Assembly (NCBI RefSeq): GCF_022968825.1
Contig: NZ_JALHKS010000003.1
Span: 62,001 to 126,000 of the forward strand
Source: Chryseobacterium salipaludis
GTDB taxonomy: Bacteria > Bacteroidota > Bacteroidia > Flavobacteriales > Weeksellaceae
Direction: 5' to 3'
DNA: 64,000 nucleotides
This document shows, one piece after another, positions 39,390-48,838 of the stretch. Every line of letters starts with the position of its first letter. Positions within the stretch are counted from its first letter, which is position 1. The translations under genes were made by a program, and so were the position numbers. The notes under the pieces were generated by a model. That model did not search any database. It had not been told where the DNA came from and worked only from the letters and a program-made list of their open reading frames with translations.

Positions 39390-41786
39390 TTAGTTCTTAA
39401 GGCACTTCTCCAGAAACTGATCCTGTTCCCAAAGCGTGTGCAAAATATTTTCCTTCGCCGCATAACCGTGAGATTCTTTCGGCAATAACACCATACGCAC
39501 CGGTGCGCCCAGATTTTTCAGCGCCTGGAAATAACGCTCGGTCTGCAAGGTAAATGTTCCCGGATTATTATCGGCTTCCCCGTGAATCAGCAATAACGGC
39601 TTTTTCATTTTATGCGCCTGCATGAATGGTGACATGGTGTTATAGATATCCGGCACGTCCCAGTAGTTTCTCTGCTCACTCTGGAATCCAAATGGCGTAA
39701 GCGTCCGGTTATACGCACCGCTGCGGGCAATACCGCATGCATAATCATTGGAATGCGTCAGCAGGTTCGCTGTCATAAAGGCGCCATACGAATGTCCGCC
39801 TACTGCTACTTTGTTACGGTCGATATAGCCCATTTTATCCAACGCGTCGATCGCAGCCCGTCCGTTTGCAACCAGTTGCGGAATAAAGGTATCATTAGGC
39901 TCTGCTGTACCTTCTCCGATAATCGGGAAAGAAGCGTCATCCAACACGGCATATCCTTTTGTTACCCAGTAAATAAATGAACCATAGCTCGGGAAAGTGA
40001 AATCATTTGGGTTTTGGGTATTTTGTCCGGCCGTGTCTTTATTCTTGTACTCCCGTGGATAGGCCCAAATCAATAAAGGCAGCTTTTCTGTATGGTTTTT
40101 TCGGTCATAGCCTGCCGGCAAGTACAGTGTTCCCGTTAGCTCTACTCCATCATTCCTTTTATAGGTAATCACCTCCTTGTAAACATCTTTGATACTTTCA
40201 AAAGGATTGGCGAAATTCGTGATTGCCGTGGCCTTTCCATTTTTGATATTTCTGATAAAATAATTTGGGTACTGGCTCGCAGACTGCTCAACCACCAAAG
40301 CATTTTTTGCGTCCAGGATATCTACAATACTTTCTTTGGAATTCTTAAGCTTAGAGGTATATACTCTCTTTTTCGTAAGATTCCCGAGATTGATCTGCTC
40401 GATAAACGGAAATTGGCCGTCCTTGGTAAAACCGGCACCAATCAAGGTAGCTGTATTGTTCTTAAGGTCCACCACTTTACGTCCGAATTCATTTTTACTT
40501 TCCACGAATTTACCCGGATCGCTGTACACATCCTGATAGTTGCGGTCTTCAATCAGCCTTGACGTTCCGTTTTTAAGATCTACCAGATATGATTTTGTGT
40601 TACGGGTATCGTACCAGCTGTCGGAAACTATCGCGTAATTGCCATTGGTCCAGTCAATTCCGCTGTATCTTTGTTTAGTTTTAAAGAAACCTTCGGGCGC
40701 AGTAGTAAAAGGCGCTTTCCACTGGAACAGTTCATCGCGGTACTCAGCAGCTTTCGATTGGTCTCCCCCATCCAGTGCTTCAGCATAAACCAGGGTGGCC
40801 GGCTGATCATCGCGCCAGGTCATATTTCTTTTCCCGGTGCGTACGCTGGAGAAACCTTTAGGCATAATCTCGTTAAGCGGCATTTCATTTACTACTTTCA
40901 CCAGATTTCCGGCGGCATCGTACACGGTACTGGTCATTGGGAAACGATTCAGCGGCACAATATAAGAGTATGGTTTTTCTATCGTTGTCAGCATCAGGTA
41001 CTCACCGTTTGGCGAAAAATTAACTGAAGTATAGATCGCTGCCTCTTTAAACTGCTGCATATTACCATTCAGATCCACTTTCACCAATTCTGCTTTGGCA
41101 AGGGTTTCAAAATTAGCCTCATCCTGCGGGTTTTTCAGCAAATCCTGATATGTCCTGTTTTGCGAAACTTTTCCGTCCGAAGTAGAAACGGTCGGTCCCT
41201 TCGGAAGTTCGCTCTTTTCATCAATCAGTTCTGCACGATTGGCAGGAATTTGTTTTACAATCAAATGCTTACTGTCTGCCATCCAGGTATACGGGCTGCC
41301 CAAATTTGCATTTAAAGGCGCAGAGGAAACTTTTCTGGCATTTTGTGTTGCAAGATCAACTACATAAAGATCAACGGACTTGCTTCCGGTGTGCGTGAAT
41401 GCCAAAGTATTCTCGTCCGGAGAAAAGGAAAGATAAGCAATCCGCGGATTTGCCGGCAGGCCTTTCACCTGCATTTCCGTTTTATCTTTCAACCTGCGGA
41501 GCTTCAGATTGTTCACGTAAGTCAGTGTGCTGGAAATATTAGTTACCGGATTTACTCTTAAGCCTGCCAGCTTCATTTCTTCCTGATTTAAATCTTCGAG
41601 CGATTTATAGGTATCGCGGTACGAAAGCACCATCCAGTCGCGGTTACTGTTCATAAAAACAGACGGTGCGCGTTCAAAATCAGCCAGCTTCATAATTTCC
41701 GCCGACGGCTTCTGATACGTAATGTTCTCTTGTGCACTGGCAAAGCCCAGGAAAATAAGGGCAATGGCAGTAATTGATTTTCTCAT
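39390..41786 (-). CDS. S9 family (prolyl oligopeptidase-like) serine peptidase, exported
   Basis: This 798-residue protein has a signal peptide (MRKSITAIALIFLGFASA), a long beta-propeller region (~40-540) and a C-terminal alpha/beta-hydrolase domain. The catalytic triad is visible: Ser in VGGHSYGAFMTA, Asp in LIHGEADNNPGT and His in PKESHGYAAKEN. Such enzymes are dipeptidyl or acylaminoacyl peptidases of the periplasm and take part in peptide nutrition. ATG 41786 was chosen because it starts the signal peptide; the frame extends 24 codons upstream. The closest plant and bacterial relatives include glutamyl endopeptidase-like S9D proteins. Confidence 0.88.
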   Translation of the reverse strand: MRKSITAIALIFLGFASAQENITYQKPSAEIMKLADFERAPSVFMNSNRDWMVLSYRDTYKSLEDLNQEEMKLAGLRVNPVTNISSTLTYVNNLKLRRLKDKTEMQVKGLPANPRIAYLSFSPDENTLAFTHTGSKSVDLYVVDLATQNARKVSSAPLNANLGSPYTWMADSKHLIVKQIPANRAELIDEKSELPKGPTVSTSDGKVSQNRTYQDLLKNPQDEANFETLAKAELVKVDLNGNMQQFKEAAIYTSVNFSPNGEYLMLTTIEKPYSYIVPLNRFPMTSTVYDAAGNLVKVVNEMPLNEIMPKGFSSVRTGKRNMTWRDDQPATLVYAEALDGGDQSKAAEYRDELFQWKAPFTTAPEGFFKTKQRYSGIDWTNGNYAIVSDSWYDTRNTKSYLVDLKNGTSRLIEDRNYQDVYSDPGKFVESKNEFGRKVVDLKNNTATLIGAGFTKDGQFPFIEQINLGNLTKKRVYTSKLKNSKESIVDILDAKNALVVEQSASQYPNYFIRNIKNGKATAITNFANPFESIKDVYKEVITYKRNDGVELTGTLYLPAGYDRKNHTEKLPLLIWAYPREYKNKDTAGQNTQNPNDFTFPSYGSFIYWVTKGYAVLDDASFPIIGEGTAEPNDTFIPQLVANGRAAIDALDKMGYIDRNKVAVGGHSYGAFMTANLLTHSNDYACGIARSGAYNRTLTPFGFQSEQRNYWDVPDIYNTMSPFMQAHKMKKPLLLIHGEADNNPGTFTLQTERYFQALKNLGAPVRMVLLPKESHGYAAKENILHTLWEQDQFLEKCLKN

Positions 41787-41844
41787 GTATTCTTTTTTCG
41801 TAAAAATAGTATAAATGTGCAGTCCAAACAAGTGTTTATAAAAC

Positions 41845-41870
41845 GAAAAAACCAGCAATAGTGCCGGTTT
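41845..41870 (-). terminator. Terminator after doxX
   Basis: Minus-strand stem AAACCGGC/GCTGGTTT (one G-T pair) with a 6-nt loop is followed by TTTTCG. Confidence 0.7.
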
Positions 41871-41886
41871 CTTTATTATTAGGAAA

Positions 41887-42318
41887 TTACCAACGTGTTT
41901 CGCGCCGCTTCATCAGCATCTGATCGACGGAATATTGTAAAGGGCCCACGGTAAAGATAAGCAGATAGATCACAAAGTACAGTAAACTGGATTCCCGAAC
42001 GGAAAACGCGTCGGCGGCGTGAGCGCCAAAGGCAGCAACCAGCATAGTCACCATTAATAAAAGTGCAGCCGGCCTTGTAAACAAACCGATGATTAAAAGA
42101 AACGACGCCACAATCTCCACGATCAGCGCAAGAAGCATTGTTGCGCCTGCGCTCAACCCAAGAAATTCATAAAAATTGAATGGTCCGCCGGACATATATT
42201 TTTCCAGCTTTGGAAGGCCGTGCAGCAGAATCATAGAAAAGCCGATAAAAATCCGCACCAATAAAATCACAAAATTGCTCATCGCCGGATACGTACGGCT
42301 GTGATATAAAAATTTCAT
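41887..42318 (-). CDS. DoxX family membrane protein
   Basis: This 143-residue protein has four hydrophobic helices with the DoxX pattern: LLVRIFIGFSMILLHGLPKL, then LLALIVEIVASFLLIIGLFTRPAALLLMV, where the acidic residue and FTRPAA are conserved. DoxX-like proteins are linked to thiosulfate or terminal oxidation and to redox stress, but most have no proven activity. A second ATG at 42282 would remove the first 12 residues. The gene follows era on the same strand after 42 nt and may share its transcript. Confidence 0.85.
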   Translation of the reverse strand: MKFLYHSRTYPAMSNFVILLVRIFIGFSMILLHGLPKLEKYMSGGPFNFYEFLGLSAGATMLLALIVEIVASFLLIIGLFTRPAALLLMVTMLVAAFGAHAADAFSVRESSLLYFVIYLLIFTVGPLQYSVDQMLMKRRETRW

Positions 42319-42360
42319 TCAGATTATTGCTTTTTAAAAGTTTACACTAGCCGGATGCTG

Positions 42361-43239
42361 CTATCGGTAACCAAAATTTTTCAGATCGCGGTCATTTTTC
42401 CGCCAGTCTTTCTTTACTTTAACAAAAAGATTCAGATGAATTTTTTTATTAAAGAACTTTTCCAAATCCAGACGTGCTTCGGTACCCACTTTTTTGATAG
42501 CTTCTCCTTTGTGGCCGATAACTATTCCTTTCTGGGTTTCCCGCTCCACATAAATAATGGAATCTATGAAAATAATTCCTTCCTTTTCCTTGAACTGCTC
42601 CGTAACTACTTCCACCGAATATGGAATTTCTTTTTCATAATTCAGCAAGATCTTCTCGCGGATCGCTTCGTTGACGAAGAACCTTTCTGGTCGGTCGGTA
42701 TACATGTCCTTGTCATAATACGGCGGGTTTTCCGGCAACATACTTTTGAGTTTTGGCAGAATAACTTCGGTATTAAAACCGGTCAGGGCAGAAATCGGTA
42801 AAATCTCGGCTTTCGGCAGACGCTCGTGCCACTCCTCCATCACTTTTTCCAGATCTTGCTGGTTAGAGGCATCTATTTTATTTATTAAAATAAGCACAGG
42901 CACCGGAATTTTGTTCAGCTTTTCAATCAGGAAGGCACTCGGTTCAGCGCGATCGGTAATATCCACTATGAATAAAAAGACATCGGCATCCTGCAATGAA
43001 TCTTTTACAAAATCCATCATCTTTTCCTGCAGGCCATATTTTGGGTCGAGCACCCCGGGGGTATCCGAAAAAACAATCTGGACATCCTCTTCATTATAAA
43101 TCCCGAAAATACGGTGACGAGTTGTCTGGGCTTTTTGAGTAACAATGGCGAGCTTCTCTCCCATCAGCTGGTTAAGCAAGGTGCTTTTTCCGGCGTTGGG
43201 TTTTCCTACAATATTTACAAATCCTGCTTTGTGAGACAT
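42361..43239 (-). CDS. era: GTPase Era
   Basis: This 292-residue protein has an N-terminal GTPase domain: G1 GKPNAGKSTL, G3 DTPGV, G4 NKID and G5 SALTG. The C-terminal KH domain has GHKGEAIKKVG. Era binds the 3' end of 16S rRNA and helps 30S assembly. The length and domain order are standard. A -7 box TAACTTTG lies about 41 nt upstream. It is divergent from ku. Confidence 0.95.
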   Translation of the reverse strand: MSHKAGFVNIVGKPNAGKSTLLNQLMGEKLAIVTQKAQTTRHRIFGIYNEEDVQIVFSDTPGVLDPKYGLQEKMMDFVKDSLQDADVFLFIVDITDRAEPSAFLIEKLNKIPVPVLILINKIDASNQQDLEKVMEEWHERLPKAEILPISALTGFNTEVILPKLKSMLPENPPYYDKDMYTDRPERFFVNEAIREKILLNYEKEIPYSVEVVTEQFKEKEGIIFIDSIIYVERETQKGIVIGHKGEAIKKVGTEARLDLEKFFNKKIHLNLFVKVKKDWRKNDRDLKNFGYR

Positions 43240-43280
43240 ATTAAAAATTAAATAACACGGGTAATGTGGCTGTACTCACG

Positions 43281-43288
43281 CAAAGTTA
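43281..43288 (-). promoter_or_regulatory. -7 promoter box for era
   Basis: TAACTTTG on the minus strand ends 41 nt before the era ATG. Confidence 0.45.
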
Positions 43289-43396
43289 AGATTTTACTTT
43301 GGTATTCCGTTCAATAGCAACAGATGTACAACTTTATAATTAAAATTTGCGCAGGCACAGTTATTTCATGGTCATTTTCAATTAAATACCACCATT

Positions 43397-44185
43397 ATGA
43401 AGGCAATCTGGAACGGAGCCATCGGTTTTGGGCTCGTAAACATCCCCGTAAAAATGTATTCTGCTGTGGAAAGCAGCAACCTGGAACTGCACATGCTCGA
43501 CAAAAAAGACCTGGCACACATCAGATATAAGCGCGTGAATGAAGACACCGGTGCCGAGGTGAAATATGAGAATATTGTCAAAGGTTATAACCTTGATGGC
43601 AAATATATCGTGCTTGATGAAGAGGATTATGCCGCCGCCAGCCCCGAGAAATCAAAGATATTTTCGATCGATGAATTCGTGATGGAGGATGAAATTGATT
43701 CGGTGTATTTTGAAGTACCTTATTTCCTTGAACCTCAGAAAAACGCGGAAAGTGCGTATTATCTTTTACTGAAAGCTTTAAAAGAAAGCAAGCGTGCCGG
43801 CGTGGGAACTTTTGTGATGCGCGATAAGGAAGTCCTGGGAATGATCCGGCCGTACCAGGATGATATCCTGATTGTGAACCGGTTGCGGTTTGCGCAGGAA
43901 ATCCGGGATTACAAGCAATTAAAACTGCCTCCGAAGAAGGAACCTAAGGCAGGTGAACTTAAAATGGCTATTTCGCTGATTGAGCAGACTTCGGAAACAT
44001 TTAATCCGGCGGCCTTCCATGACACCTACGCGGAAGATTTAATGAAAATTATTAAAAGAAAAGCCAAAGGCACGCACATTAAAAAAGTGGAGAACGAACC
44101 GAAAGAAAGCGGAAAAGTGGTTGATTTGATGGCTCAGCTAAAAGCAAGTCTCGAACATTCAAAAAAGAATAAAAAAGTATCCTGA
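43397..44185 (+). CDS. ku: Ku protein, bacterial NHEJ
   Basis: This 262-residue homodimeric ring protein binds DNA double-strand ends and recruits LigD. The start MKAIWNGAIGFGLVNIPVKMY and the segments RYKRVNEDTGAEV and YFLEPQKNAESAYYLL are typical of bacterial Ku. The Lys-rich C-terminal extension (KRKAKGTHIKK, HSKKNKK) is the part known to bind DNA or LigD. Its TGA overlaps the ligD ATG (TGATG), so the two are translationally coupled. Confidence 0.95.
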   Translation: MKAIWNGAIGFGLVNIPVKMYSAVESSNLELHMLDKKDLAHIRYKRVNEDTGAEVKYENIVKGYNLDGKYIVLDEEDYAAASPEKSKIFSIDEFVMEDEIDSVYFEVPYFLEPQKNAESAYYLLLKALKESKRAGVGTFVMRDKEVLGMIRPYQDDILIVNRLRFAQEIRDYKQLKLPPKKEPKAGELKMAISLIEQTSETFNPAAFHDTYAEDLMKIIKRKAKGTHIKKVENEPKESGKVVDLMAQLKASLEHSKKNKKVS

Positions 44186-46746
44186 TGAAGTCACTGGACG
44201 AATACAATCGCAAAAGACGGTTTGATGAAACGCCCGAACCGGAAGGAGAAAAAGCGGACGCCGGTGGAAAACTTGTTTTCGTGGTGCAGCGCCATTCCGC
44301 GACCCGGCTCCATTACGATTTTCGGCTGGAAATGGACGGCGTTCTGAAAAGCTGGGCCGTGCCGAAAGGACCTTCGCTGGATCCGCATGATCGACGGCTG
44401 GCAATGATGACCGAGGACCATCCGTATTCTTATAAAGATTTCGAAGGCAGTATTCCCGAAGGAAATTACGGTGGCGGCGAAGTGGAAATTTGGGACCATG
44501 GGACTTATGAACCCATAGAACCTAAAGCCGGTAAATCAGACGATCTGGTGATGCGTCATCAGTTGCATTGCGAATCGCTTAAATTCAGAATGCACGGTAA
44601 CAAACTGAAAGGGGAATTTGCGCTCGTTAAAATTAAAAATGGCAAAGATGATAATGCCTGGCTTCTTATTAAACACAAGGACGAATACGCGGAAGAACCG
44701 TACGACGCGGAAGATCATACTCCCAAAAATTCAAAGGTAACCGAACGGGAAAATGCGCGCCCATCTAAAAGAAGAAAGACCGTAAGTAAAGAAAAAACAA
44801 CCGATCCTTTTAAGAAAAAAACAGCCATTCTGCCGGACGGCGAGAAAAAAGTAAAGGACTTCATTGTACCGATGCTGGCACAGACCGCTTCTGCGCCATT
44901 CGATGATCCACATTGGGTCTTCGAAATCAAATGGGATGGTTACCGCGCGATTGCTGAAAAACGCGGCGAATCATTGCTGCTCTATTCGCGGAACGGACTT
45001 TCCTTTCTGGAGAAGTTCGGCAAAGTAACCGAAGCCTTGCAGGAACAGCCTCAGGAAATGGTGGTAGACGGTGAGATTGTTGTTTTTAATAAGGAAGGCA
45101 AGCCGGATTTCCAGGCATTGCAGCAAATTATGGATCACCCCGAGGCACCAGTTGCCTATCAGGTCTTTGATTTACTGTGGTTGAACGGCCACTCCACGGA
45201 GAACCTGACCCTACTTGAAAGAAAAGAATTACTGAAAGAAGCACTCGTGGAAAATGAGGTTATCCGGTACTGCGAACATGTGCCGGAACAAGGCAAAGAA
45301 TTTTATGAGCAGCTGGAAAAAATGAAACTGGAAGGCATGATGGCGAAAAAAGCAAACAGCACCTACGCCGAAGGTTCACGATCCGCTGACTGGCTCAAAG
45401 TGAAATTCGAAAAAACAGAGGACGTGATTATCTGTGGTTTTACGGAACCGAAAGGATCGCGCGAAATGTTCGGAGCCTTAATCCTCGGCACATACCGCGA
45501 CGGTGAACTGGTGTACTGCGGTCATGCGGGAACAGGTTTTTCTGCGGCAAAGCTTCACGACCTCTATGATTGTTTTAAACCGCTGATTACGGACCGGTTG
45601 CCCTTTGATAAAAAGCCTAAAACCAATACGCCGGCCACCTGGCTGAAACCTAAATTGGTTTGTGAAATTAAATATACAGAAGTAACACAGGATGGTATAT
45701 TCCGGCATCCGGTATTTATTACTTTAAGAAAAGATAAAACTGTGGAAGATATCCGGAAGACAGACACAGAAGTGATACAACCTGACGAAAGAAAAACCTT
45801 AAAAAGACAAAGCAGTATGCCCGATAAAAAAATTGAGGACGGAAAATTAAAGGCCGGCAAGCAGGAAGTGAAAATTACACACGCTGACAAAATTTATTTT
45901 CCGGATGATGAGATTACCAAAGGAGACGTGATTGAATATTATCAGTCGGTGAGTAAATATATTCTGCCTTATTTGAAAGACCGTCCGCAATCGCTGCATC
46001 GCTTTCCCAATGGCATAAAAGGTTTAAGTTTCTATCAAAAAGATGCCGGCGACGATGCACCTTCCTGGATGGATACGGTGTCCGTACACTCGGAGTCAAA
46101 TGATAAGGACATTACCTACATGATTTGTAATACAGCAGCGGACCTGGCGTACCTCAATAATTTAGGCTGCATCGATATCAATCCCTGGAATGCGACCAAG
46201 CAGGAACCGGAACATCCGACTTGGCTGGCCCTGGATCTGGATCCATCAGATAAAAACAGTTTCGATGATGTCATTGAAACCGCGCAATGTGTAAAAGAAA
46301 TATTAGATATCGCTAAAATAAAAGGCTACCCGAAAACTTCAGGGAGCACCGGCATCCATATTTTCATTCCGATGGGAGCGCAATATACCGCCGATCAGGT
46401 GAAAGATTTTGCCTTACTACTGATGGAACGGGTAATGGCAAAACTTCCCAAAATAACTACGCTTGAACGTAATCTCAAAAAGCGCGACCCCGGTAAAATT
46501 TATCTCGATTATCTGCAGAACAGAACCGGCCAGACACTCGCAAGTGTGTACAGCATCCGGCCACGTGCCCACGCCCCTGTTTCGATGCCACTCGAATGGG
46601 ACGAAGTTAAAAAAGGACTGCTCCCAACTGACTTTACCATTGCGAATGCTTTGGATAGAATCAAAGAAAAAGGAGATCTGTTTAAACCTGTCCTGGGCAA
46701 AGGAATTGATATGCTGAAAGCGCTGGAGAACCTGGGTGCGGATTAA
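44185..46746 (+). CDS. ligD: DNA ligase D (phosphoesterase-ligase-polymerase)
   Basis: This 853-residue multifunctional enzyme has the three NHEJ activities in the order PE, LIG, POL. The phosphoesterase is at ~20-170 (VVQRHSATRLHYDFRLEMDG, HDRRLAMMTEDHP). The ATP-dependent ligase is at ~225-530 with the AMP lysine in FEIKWDGYRAI. The primase-like polymerase is at ~555-853 (ITHADKIYFPDDEITKGD, and metal Asps in LALDLDPSD). With Ku it can clean, fill and seal broken ends. The order differs from Mycobacterium LigD (POL-PE-LIG) but matches Pseudomonas. The last 4 nt overlap the converging methyltransferase gene. Confidence 0.95.
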   Translation: MKSLDEYNRKRRFDETPEPEGEKADAGGKLVFVVQRHSATRLHYDFRLEMDGVLKSWAVPKGPSLDPHDRRLAMMTEDHPYSYKDFEGSIPEGNYGGGEVEIWDHGTYEPIEPKAGKSDDLVMRHQLHCESLKFRMHGNKLKGEFALVKIKNGKDDNAWLLIKHKDEYAEEPYDAEDHTPKNSKVTERENARPSKRRKTVSKEKTTDPFKKKTAILPDGEKKVKDFIVPMLAQTASAPFDDPHWVFEIKWDGYRAIAEKRGESLLLYSRNGLSFLEKFGKVTEALQEQPQEMVVDGEIVVFNKEGKPDFQALQQIMDHPEAPVAYQVFDLLWLNGHSTENLTLLERKELLKEALVENEVIRYCEHVPEQGKEFYEQLEKMKLEGMMAKKANSTYAEGSRSADWLKVKFEKTEDVIICGFTEPKGSREMFGALILGTYRDGELVYCGHAGTGFSAAKLHDLYDCFKPLITDRLPFDKKPKTNTPATWLKPKLVCEIKYTEVTQDGIFRHPVFITLRKDKTVEDIRKTDTEVIQPDERKTLKRQSSMPDKKIEDGKLKAGKQEVKITHADKIYFPDDEITKGDVIEYYQSVSKYILPYLKDRPQSLHRFPNGIKGLSFYQKDAGDDAPSWMDTVSVHSESNDKDITYMICNTAADLAYLNNLGCIDINPWNATKQEPEHPTWLALDLDPSDKNSFDDVIETAQCVKEILDIAKIKGYPKTSGSTGIHIFIPMGAQYTADQVKDFALLLMERVMAKLPKITTLERNLKKRDPGKIYLDYLQNRTGQTLASVYSIRPRAHAPVSMPLEWDEVKKGLLPTDFTIANALDRIKEKGDLFKPVLGKGIDMLKALENLGAD

Positions 46747-47510
46747 GGTTTGCGAACCACCGGTAAAATTTCATCAGCAATTAAGCCAAAACGCTTTTGC
46801 TCTTCAGTACTGAACTGCCGGGAATAATATAAAGTTTCTACCTCAAAACCCGCGTCGGCTAAACGTGTGAAATAATCCATTCCATACCACCGGACATGGT
46901 CATATTGGCCAAAGTGCTTCTGTCGTTCTTTCGGATCGGTAATGGTGAAGTCTTCGTATGTTTCCTGATTTGCATTTTTCAGCGGAACCTGCAGAATACC
47001 CCACCCGCCGGTACGCAGGACGCGGTATAATTCGCGCATGGCTTGATGGTCGTCTTCGATATGCTCCAGAACATGATTGCAAAAGACCACATCAAAACTG
47101 TTATCCTCGAAAGGCAGATCCAGCAAATCAGCTTTCACATCAACGATAGGTGAAAAAAGATCGGCTGAAATGTAGTCAAGATTGGGTAATTTCTTGAATC
47201 GCCTTAAAAATTCCTGTTCAGGTGCAATGTGCAATACTTTAAGCGGTCCGCTGAAAAAATCAGTTTCCCGCTGAAGATACAACCACATTTGGCGGTGCCG
47301 CTCGAGGCTCAGTGTGCCGGGTGAAAGTGCATTGAGCCTTTGTTTGCCGTAGCCGTACGGCAAAAATTTTCGATACGATTTTCCGTCAATTGGATCGGTG
47401 AAACGGTTTCCTTTAAAAAAAAGATAAATCAGCGGGCGCAGCCAGATGCTCAGCCGGATCAGCAAAGGACGTGGAAACGTATTGAGCAGTATGCCGGCGG
47501 CTTTCTTCAT
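46743..47510 (-). CDS. Class I SAM-dependent methyltransferase
   Basis: This 255-residue protein has a Methyltransf_11-type core: VLHIAPEQEFLRRF in the SAM motif I position (the usual glycines are replaced), then SADLFS, NSFDVVFCNHVLEHIEDD and RVLRTGGWGILQVPL. An N-terminal basic region with aromatic residues (about 1-50) precedes it and may touch the membrane or a lipid. The substrate is unknown. It follows map directly (the stop of map overlaps its ATG by 1 nt), so it is translated from the same transcript. Confidence 0.82.
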   Translation of the reverse strand: MKKAAGILLNTFPRPLLIRLSIWLRPLIYLFFKGNRFTDPIDGKSYRKFLPYGYGKQRLNALSPGTLSLERHRQMWLYLQRETDFFSGPLKVLHIAPEQEFLRRFKKLPNLDYISADLFSPIVDVKADLLDLPFEDNSFDVVFCNHVLEHIEDDHQAMRELYRVLRTGGWGILQVPLKNANQETYEDFTITDPKERQKHFGQYDHVRWYGMDYFTRLADAGFEVETLYYSRQFSTEEQKRFGLIADEILPVVRKP

Positions 47511-48319
47511 TAAAAGTCTAAGGTGAAAGGATCTTCCTCATCGCTCACAATACCAAGCGCGTCATAGATATATTTAAAAGTAGAAAGCAACACCGGTTTT
47601 CCGCCGATGATGCACACATCGTGCTCAAAATGCGCGGAAGGAGAATTATCGAGTGAAGTTACCGTCCAGCCATCTTCGTGGAATTTTACTTTTTCAGTAC
47701 CGAGATTCACCATCGGTTCAATGGCAAGTGCAATTCCGTCCTTTAAGACTTTACCACTTCCTTTCCGGCCATAATTGGGAACCTGCGGGTCTTCGTGCAT
47801 TTTGCGGCCCAGCCCGTGTCCTACCAGTTCGCGGACAACGCCGTAGCCATGCTTTTCATTATATTGCTGTATGGCAAAGGAAATATCGCCCACCCTTTTG
47901 CCGCGGACGCATTGCTCAATTCCTTTATACAAAGATTCCTTGGTGACCTGCAGTAATTTCTTTACTTCAGGCGCAACTTCGCCGACCTGAAAAGAATAAG
48001 CGTGGTCACCATAAAAACCGTTCATATACACGCCGCAATCAACCGATAGGATATCTCCTTCCTGCAAGGGTTTTTCGTTCGGAATTCCGTGCACCACTTC
48101 TTCATTTGGTGAGATACACAAATTGTTAGGGAAACCATACATCCCCAGAAAAGCAGGTTCGCCACCGTGATCACGGATGAATTCACCGCCGAGACGATCC
48201 AGATGTAAAGTGGTGACGCCGGGCTTGATTTCAGCCGCCAGCATACCGAGCGTTTTGGAAACCAGCTGTGCACTTTCGCGCATCAGCCGAAGTTCTTCTA
48301 TTGTTTTTAGTTGAATCAA
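47510..48319 (-). CDS. map: Methionine aminopeptidase, type I
   Basis: This 269-residue enzyme removes the initiator methionine from new proteins. The metal ligands are in LSVDCGVYMNGFYGDHA (two Asp), HGLGRKMHEDP (His), the IEPM motif (AIEPMVNLG, Glu) and the late SAHFEHDVCI (Glu). The start is the TTG at 48317-48319: homologues begin MIQ/IKT and no upstream ATG exists, so TTG initiation is likely, though the next ATG is 12 codons in. It follows the HAD gene by 24 nt and is coupled to the methyltransferase. Confidence 0.9.
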   Translation of the reverse strand: MIQLKTIEELRLMRESAQLVSKTLGMLAAEIKPGVTTLHLDRLGGEFIRDHGGEPAFLGMYGFPNNLCISPNEEVVHGIPNEKPLQEGDILSVDCGVYMNGFYGDHAYSFQVGEVAPEVKKLLQVTKESLYKGIEQCVRGKRVGDISFAIQQYNEKHGYGVVRELVGHGLGRKMHEDPQVPNYGRKGSGKVLKDGIALAIEPMVNLGTEKVKFHEDGWTVTSLDNSPSAHFEHDVCIIGGKPVLLSTFKYIYDALGIVSDEEDPFTLDF

Positions 48320-48343
48320 AATACAGAGGAGTTTAAAAAGGTG

Positions 48344-48775
48344 TTACCAGAACAGGCCTCTCTTTTTTTCTTTTTTTAATTTGGAATAAGCCAAGACTTC
48401 CTGGCCATCCACACGGAACTCAATGCGCTGTTTGATGATATTATAAATCTCACCCCAACCCGGAAAGCCGCCCAGGTTACGGTCATCAATAAATAAATCT
48501 GCGTCAATTTTTCGGCTTGCCTGGCTGTGGTCAAAAATTTCACCTTCGAAGCTGGAATTCACTGCGTAAAATTCCACGCCATTTTTGCGGCAAAATTCTA
48601 CGGCTTCATCCAGCGTTTTTCCGTGACGATAGGTCCAGAGAATTAATCGGTACCCTTCGGACTGCAGTTTGCGCAGCGTTTCAAACGCGAAAATTTTCGG
48701 TTTTCCGATGCCCGGATACGCGTCATCCACCACCGTTCCATCAAAATCAATCGCAAGTTTCTTACTGTTAGTCAT
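48344..48775 (-). CDS. HAD-superfamily hydrolase, BT0820-like
   Basis: This 143-residue protein has HAD motif I in LAIDFDGTVVDDAYP, a Thr in ILWTYRHGKTL as motif II, and DLFIDDRNLGGFPGW for motif IV. The small size and the lack of a cap domain fit a phosphatase acting on a large or exposed substrate, such as the Bacteroides BT0820 protein. The substrate is unknown. It seems to be the first gene of a three-gene unit with map and the methyltransferase. Confidence 0.82.
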   Translation of the reverse strand: MTNSKKLAIDFDGTVVDDAYPGIGKPKIFAFETLRKLQSEGYRLILWTYRHGKTLDEAVEFCRKNGVEFYAVNSSFEGEIFDHSQASRKIDADLFIDDRNLGGFPGWGEIYNIIKQRIEFRVDGQEVLAYSKLKKEKKRGLFW

Positions 48776-48797
48776 TTGTTTTCAGCATTCAGTTGCG

Positions 48798-48805
48798 CAA
48801 ATATA
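48798..48805 (-). promoter_or_regulatory. -7 promoter box for HAD-map-methyltransferase
   Basis: TATATTTG on the minus strand ends 22 nt before the HAD gene ATG. Confidence 0.5.
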
Positions 48806-48814
48806 ATAAATTTA

Positions 48815-48836
48815 AAAGGCCTTTTTCAAGGCCTTT
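48815..48836 (-). terminator. Terminator after the desaturase
   Basis: AAAGGCCTT/AAGGCCTTT stem with a 4-nt loop; the T tail is short on the minus strand. Confidence 0.6.
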
Positions 48837-48838
48837 AT

